NCBI RefSeq assembly: GCF_900105075.1
Contig: NZ_FNSK01000001.1
Location: forward strand, 943,001-1,007,000
DNA length: 64,000 nt
Direction: 5' to 3'
Source of the DNA: Rhodobacter sp. 24-YEA-8
GTDB lineage: Bacteria > Pseudomonadota > Alphaproteobacteria > Rhodobacterales > Rhodobacteraceae
Shown piece after piece: positions 63,219-64,000 of this stretch. The position numbers and the translations under genes are program-made. Position 1 is the stretch's first letter; every line of letters begins with the position of its first letter. Below the pieces are notes generated by a model, which was given only the letters and a program-made list of their open reading frames with translations, was not told where the DNA came from and searched no databases.

Positions 63219-64000
63219 ATGAAGCTGGCAGAGCGGCATCAGGATTTTGCGGATTTGCACCTTTCGGGGTGTTTTGTGATTCCCAATCCCTGGGACCGGG
63301 GATCGGCGCGGATGATGGCGGCTTTGGGAGCAAAGGCGCTGGCGACGTCGTCGGCGGCGCATGCCTTTACGCTCGGGCGGCCGGATATGGGGGGCGTCAG
63401 CCGCGATGAGGCGCTGGCCCATGCGGCGGATCTGATCTCTGCCACCGATCTGCCGGTTTCGGGCGATTTTGAGAACGGTTTCGGCGATGCGCCGGAGGTG
63501 GTGGCCGAAACCGTGCGGCTGGCCGCAGAGGTCGGACTTTCGGGAATTTCGGTTGAGGATACCCGGATGGTTGCGGGCAACCCGGCCTGTGAGTTCGGGC
63601 TTGCGGTGGAGCGGGTGCGGGCAGGAGTTGCCGCATCCCGCGCCCTTGGCCGGCCTTTCGTGTTCTGCGCGCGCGCCGACGGGGTGATGAACGGGGCCTA
63701 TGATCTGGGTGAGGGGATCCGCCGTTTGCAGGCCTTTGAACTGGCGGGCGCGGATCTTTTGTATTTGCCGGTGCCACCAGGTCGGGCAGAGCTTGCGCAG
63801 GTTCTTGCGGCGGTCAGGGCGCCGGTCAATGCGCTGGCGGCGGGGCCGCTGAAGGCGATGACGGTGGCAGAGCTTGCCGCCATGGGAGTGCGGCGGATCT
63901 CGACCGGCAGCCAGATCGCGCGGCTGACCCATGCCGCGATCCGCGACGCAACGGCCGCGATGCTGGGTGAGGGAAGCTTTGCGCCGCTCAGCGCCACGGC
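63219..64000 (+). CDS. Isocitrate lyase/PEP mutase family protein (3' end beyond window)
   Basis: 260 codons are open to the window edge. The start ATG at 63219 gives MKLAERHQDFADLHLSGCFVIPNPWD, and the family features follow: ATSSAAHAFTLG, SGDFENGFGD (metal-binding DxE region), GISVEDTR and FVFCARADGV. Family members make or break C-C or C-P bonds next to a carboxylate (isocitrate, 2-methylisocitrate, oxaloacetate, carboxyphosphonopyruvate). The KKCGH signature of true isocitrate lyase is absent. It is downstream of the dehydrogenases, whose product it might help to process, but that is position only. Confidence 0.85.
   Translation, partial: MKLAERHQDFADLHLSGCFVIPNPWDRGSARMMAALGAKALATSSAAHAFTLGRPDMGGVSRDEALAHAADLISATDLPVSGDFENGFGDAPEVVAETVRLAAEVGLSGISVEDTRMVAGNPACEFGLAVERVRAGVAASRALGRPFVFCARADGVMNGAYDLGEGIRRLQAFELAGADLLYLPVPPGRAELAQVLAAVRAPVNALAAGPLKAMTVAELAAMGVRRISTGSQIARLTHAAIRDATAAMLGEGSFAPLSAT

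Noticed and set aside
1..64000. CRISPR arrays, prophage or gene-transfer-agent genes
   Set aside because: No spaced short direct repeats, capsid, portal, terminase or integrase sequences were seen on either strand.

Overview
The window is about 64 kb of a GC-rich alphaproteobacterial chromosome. Gene content and order point to the family Rhodobacteraceae: an aerobic-type cobaltochelatase pair cobS-cobT beside a J-domain protein and bolA, a CGFS glutaredoxin beside a second bolA, the tkt / coiled-coil / zapA arrangement, an alphaproteobacterial SspB, and two dimethylglycine-dehydrogenase-like flavoproteins. I cannot fix the genus. I see no tRNA or rRNA gene, CRISPR array, complete insertion sequence or prophage. 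This is mainly a housekeeping stretch with a catabolic cluster at the right end.

Layout. 1-3.5 kb: a 5'-truncated rluD-type pseudouridine synthase, RNase D, a small lipoprotein and SufE. 3.5-10.7 kb: an M24 aminopeptidase P, cobT, cobS, a membrane protein and a J-domain protein on the minus strand, then bolA and an SRPBCC protein. 11-24.9 kb: Nudix, pepN, a TerB-like protein, lytic transglycosylase, gatB, a guanidinium exporter (gdx/sugE) preceded by a guanidine-II (mini-ykkC) riboswitch, a DUF4177 protein, an aminotransferase, an inositol-phosphatase-family protein, a DUF2867 protein, an L,D-transpeptidase, divergent metR/metF, and aroQ. 24.9-25.8 kb: a decayed stretch with frameshifted remains of an ABC-transporter ATPase. 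25.9-36 kb: glycine-zipper lipoprotein, gabT, dprA, topA, tkt, a ZauP-like coiled-coil gene, zapA and mliC. 36-43.3 kb: a minus-strand run purL - two GNAT acetyltransferases - bolA - grxD, a LysR regulator, murI and thiE. 43.4-55.3 kb: trmJ, an MltB-type transglycosylase, EcsC, GNAT, purD, ctaA, an M32 carboxypeptidase, an MFS transporter, a phospholipid-type methyltransferase, sspB and chrA. 56-64 kb: a PHP phosphoesterase, then a LysR gene divergent from an apparent operon of two FAD/GcvT fusion dehydrogenases and an isocitrate-lyase/PEP-mutase-family gene that runs off the window.

The most informative points are these. (1) The gdx leader has two hairpins with ACGA and ACGG loops, and a segment that can mask the Shine-Dalgarno sequence. 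(2) A dispersed palindromic element (six copies) ends in GGACAGATGAAAG, and at three or more genes this end supplies the Shine-Dalgarno and sometimes the start codon. (3) Two homopolymer frameshifts occur, a G7 tract in the FAD-binding motif of the first dehydrogenase and a C8 tract at the end of zapA. They are either base-calling errors or slippage sites. (4) A tandem-hairpin repeat occurs twice downstream of genes. (5) Several clean inverted repeats look like operators (metR-metF, LysR-dehydrogenase, topA). (6) There is a candidate small RNA at about 40.3 kb. I did not find a clearly new multi-gene system.
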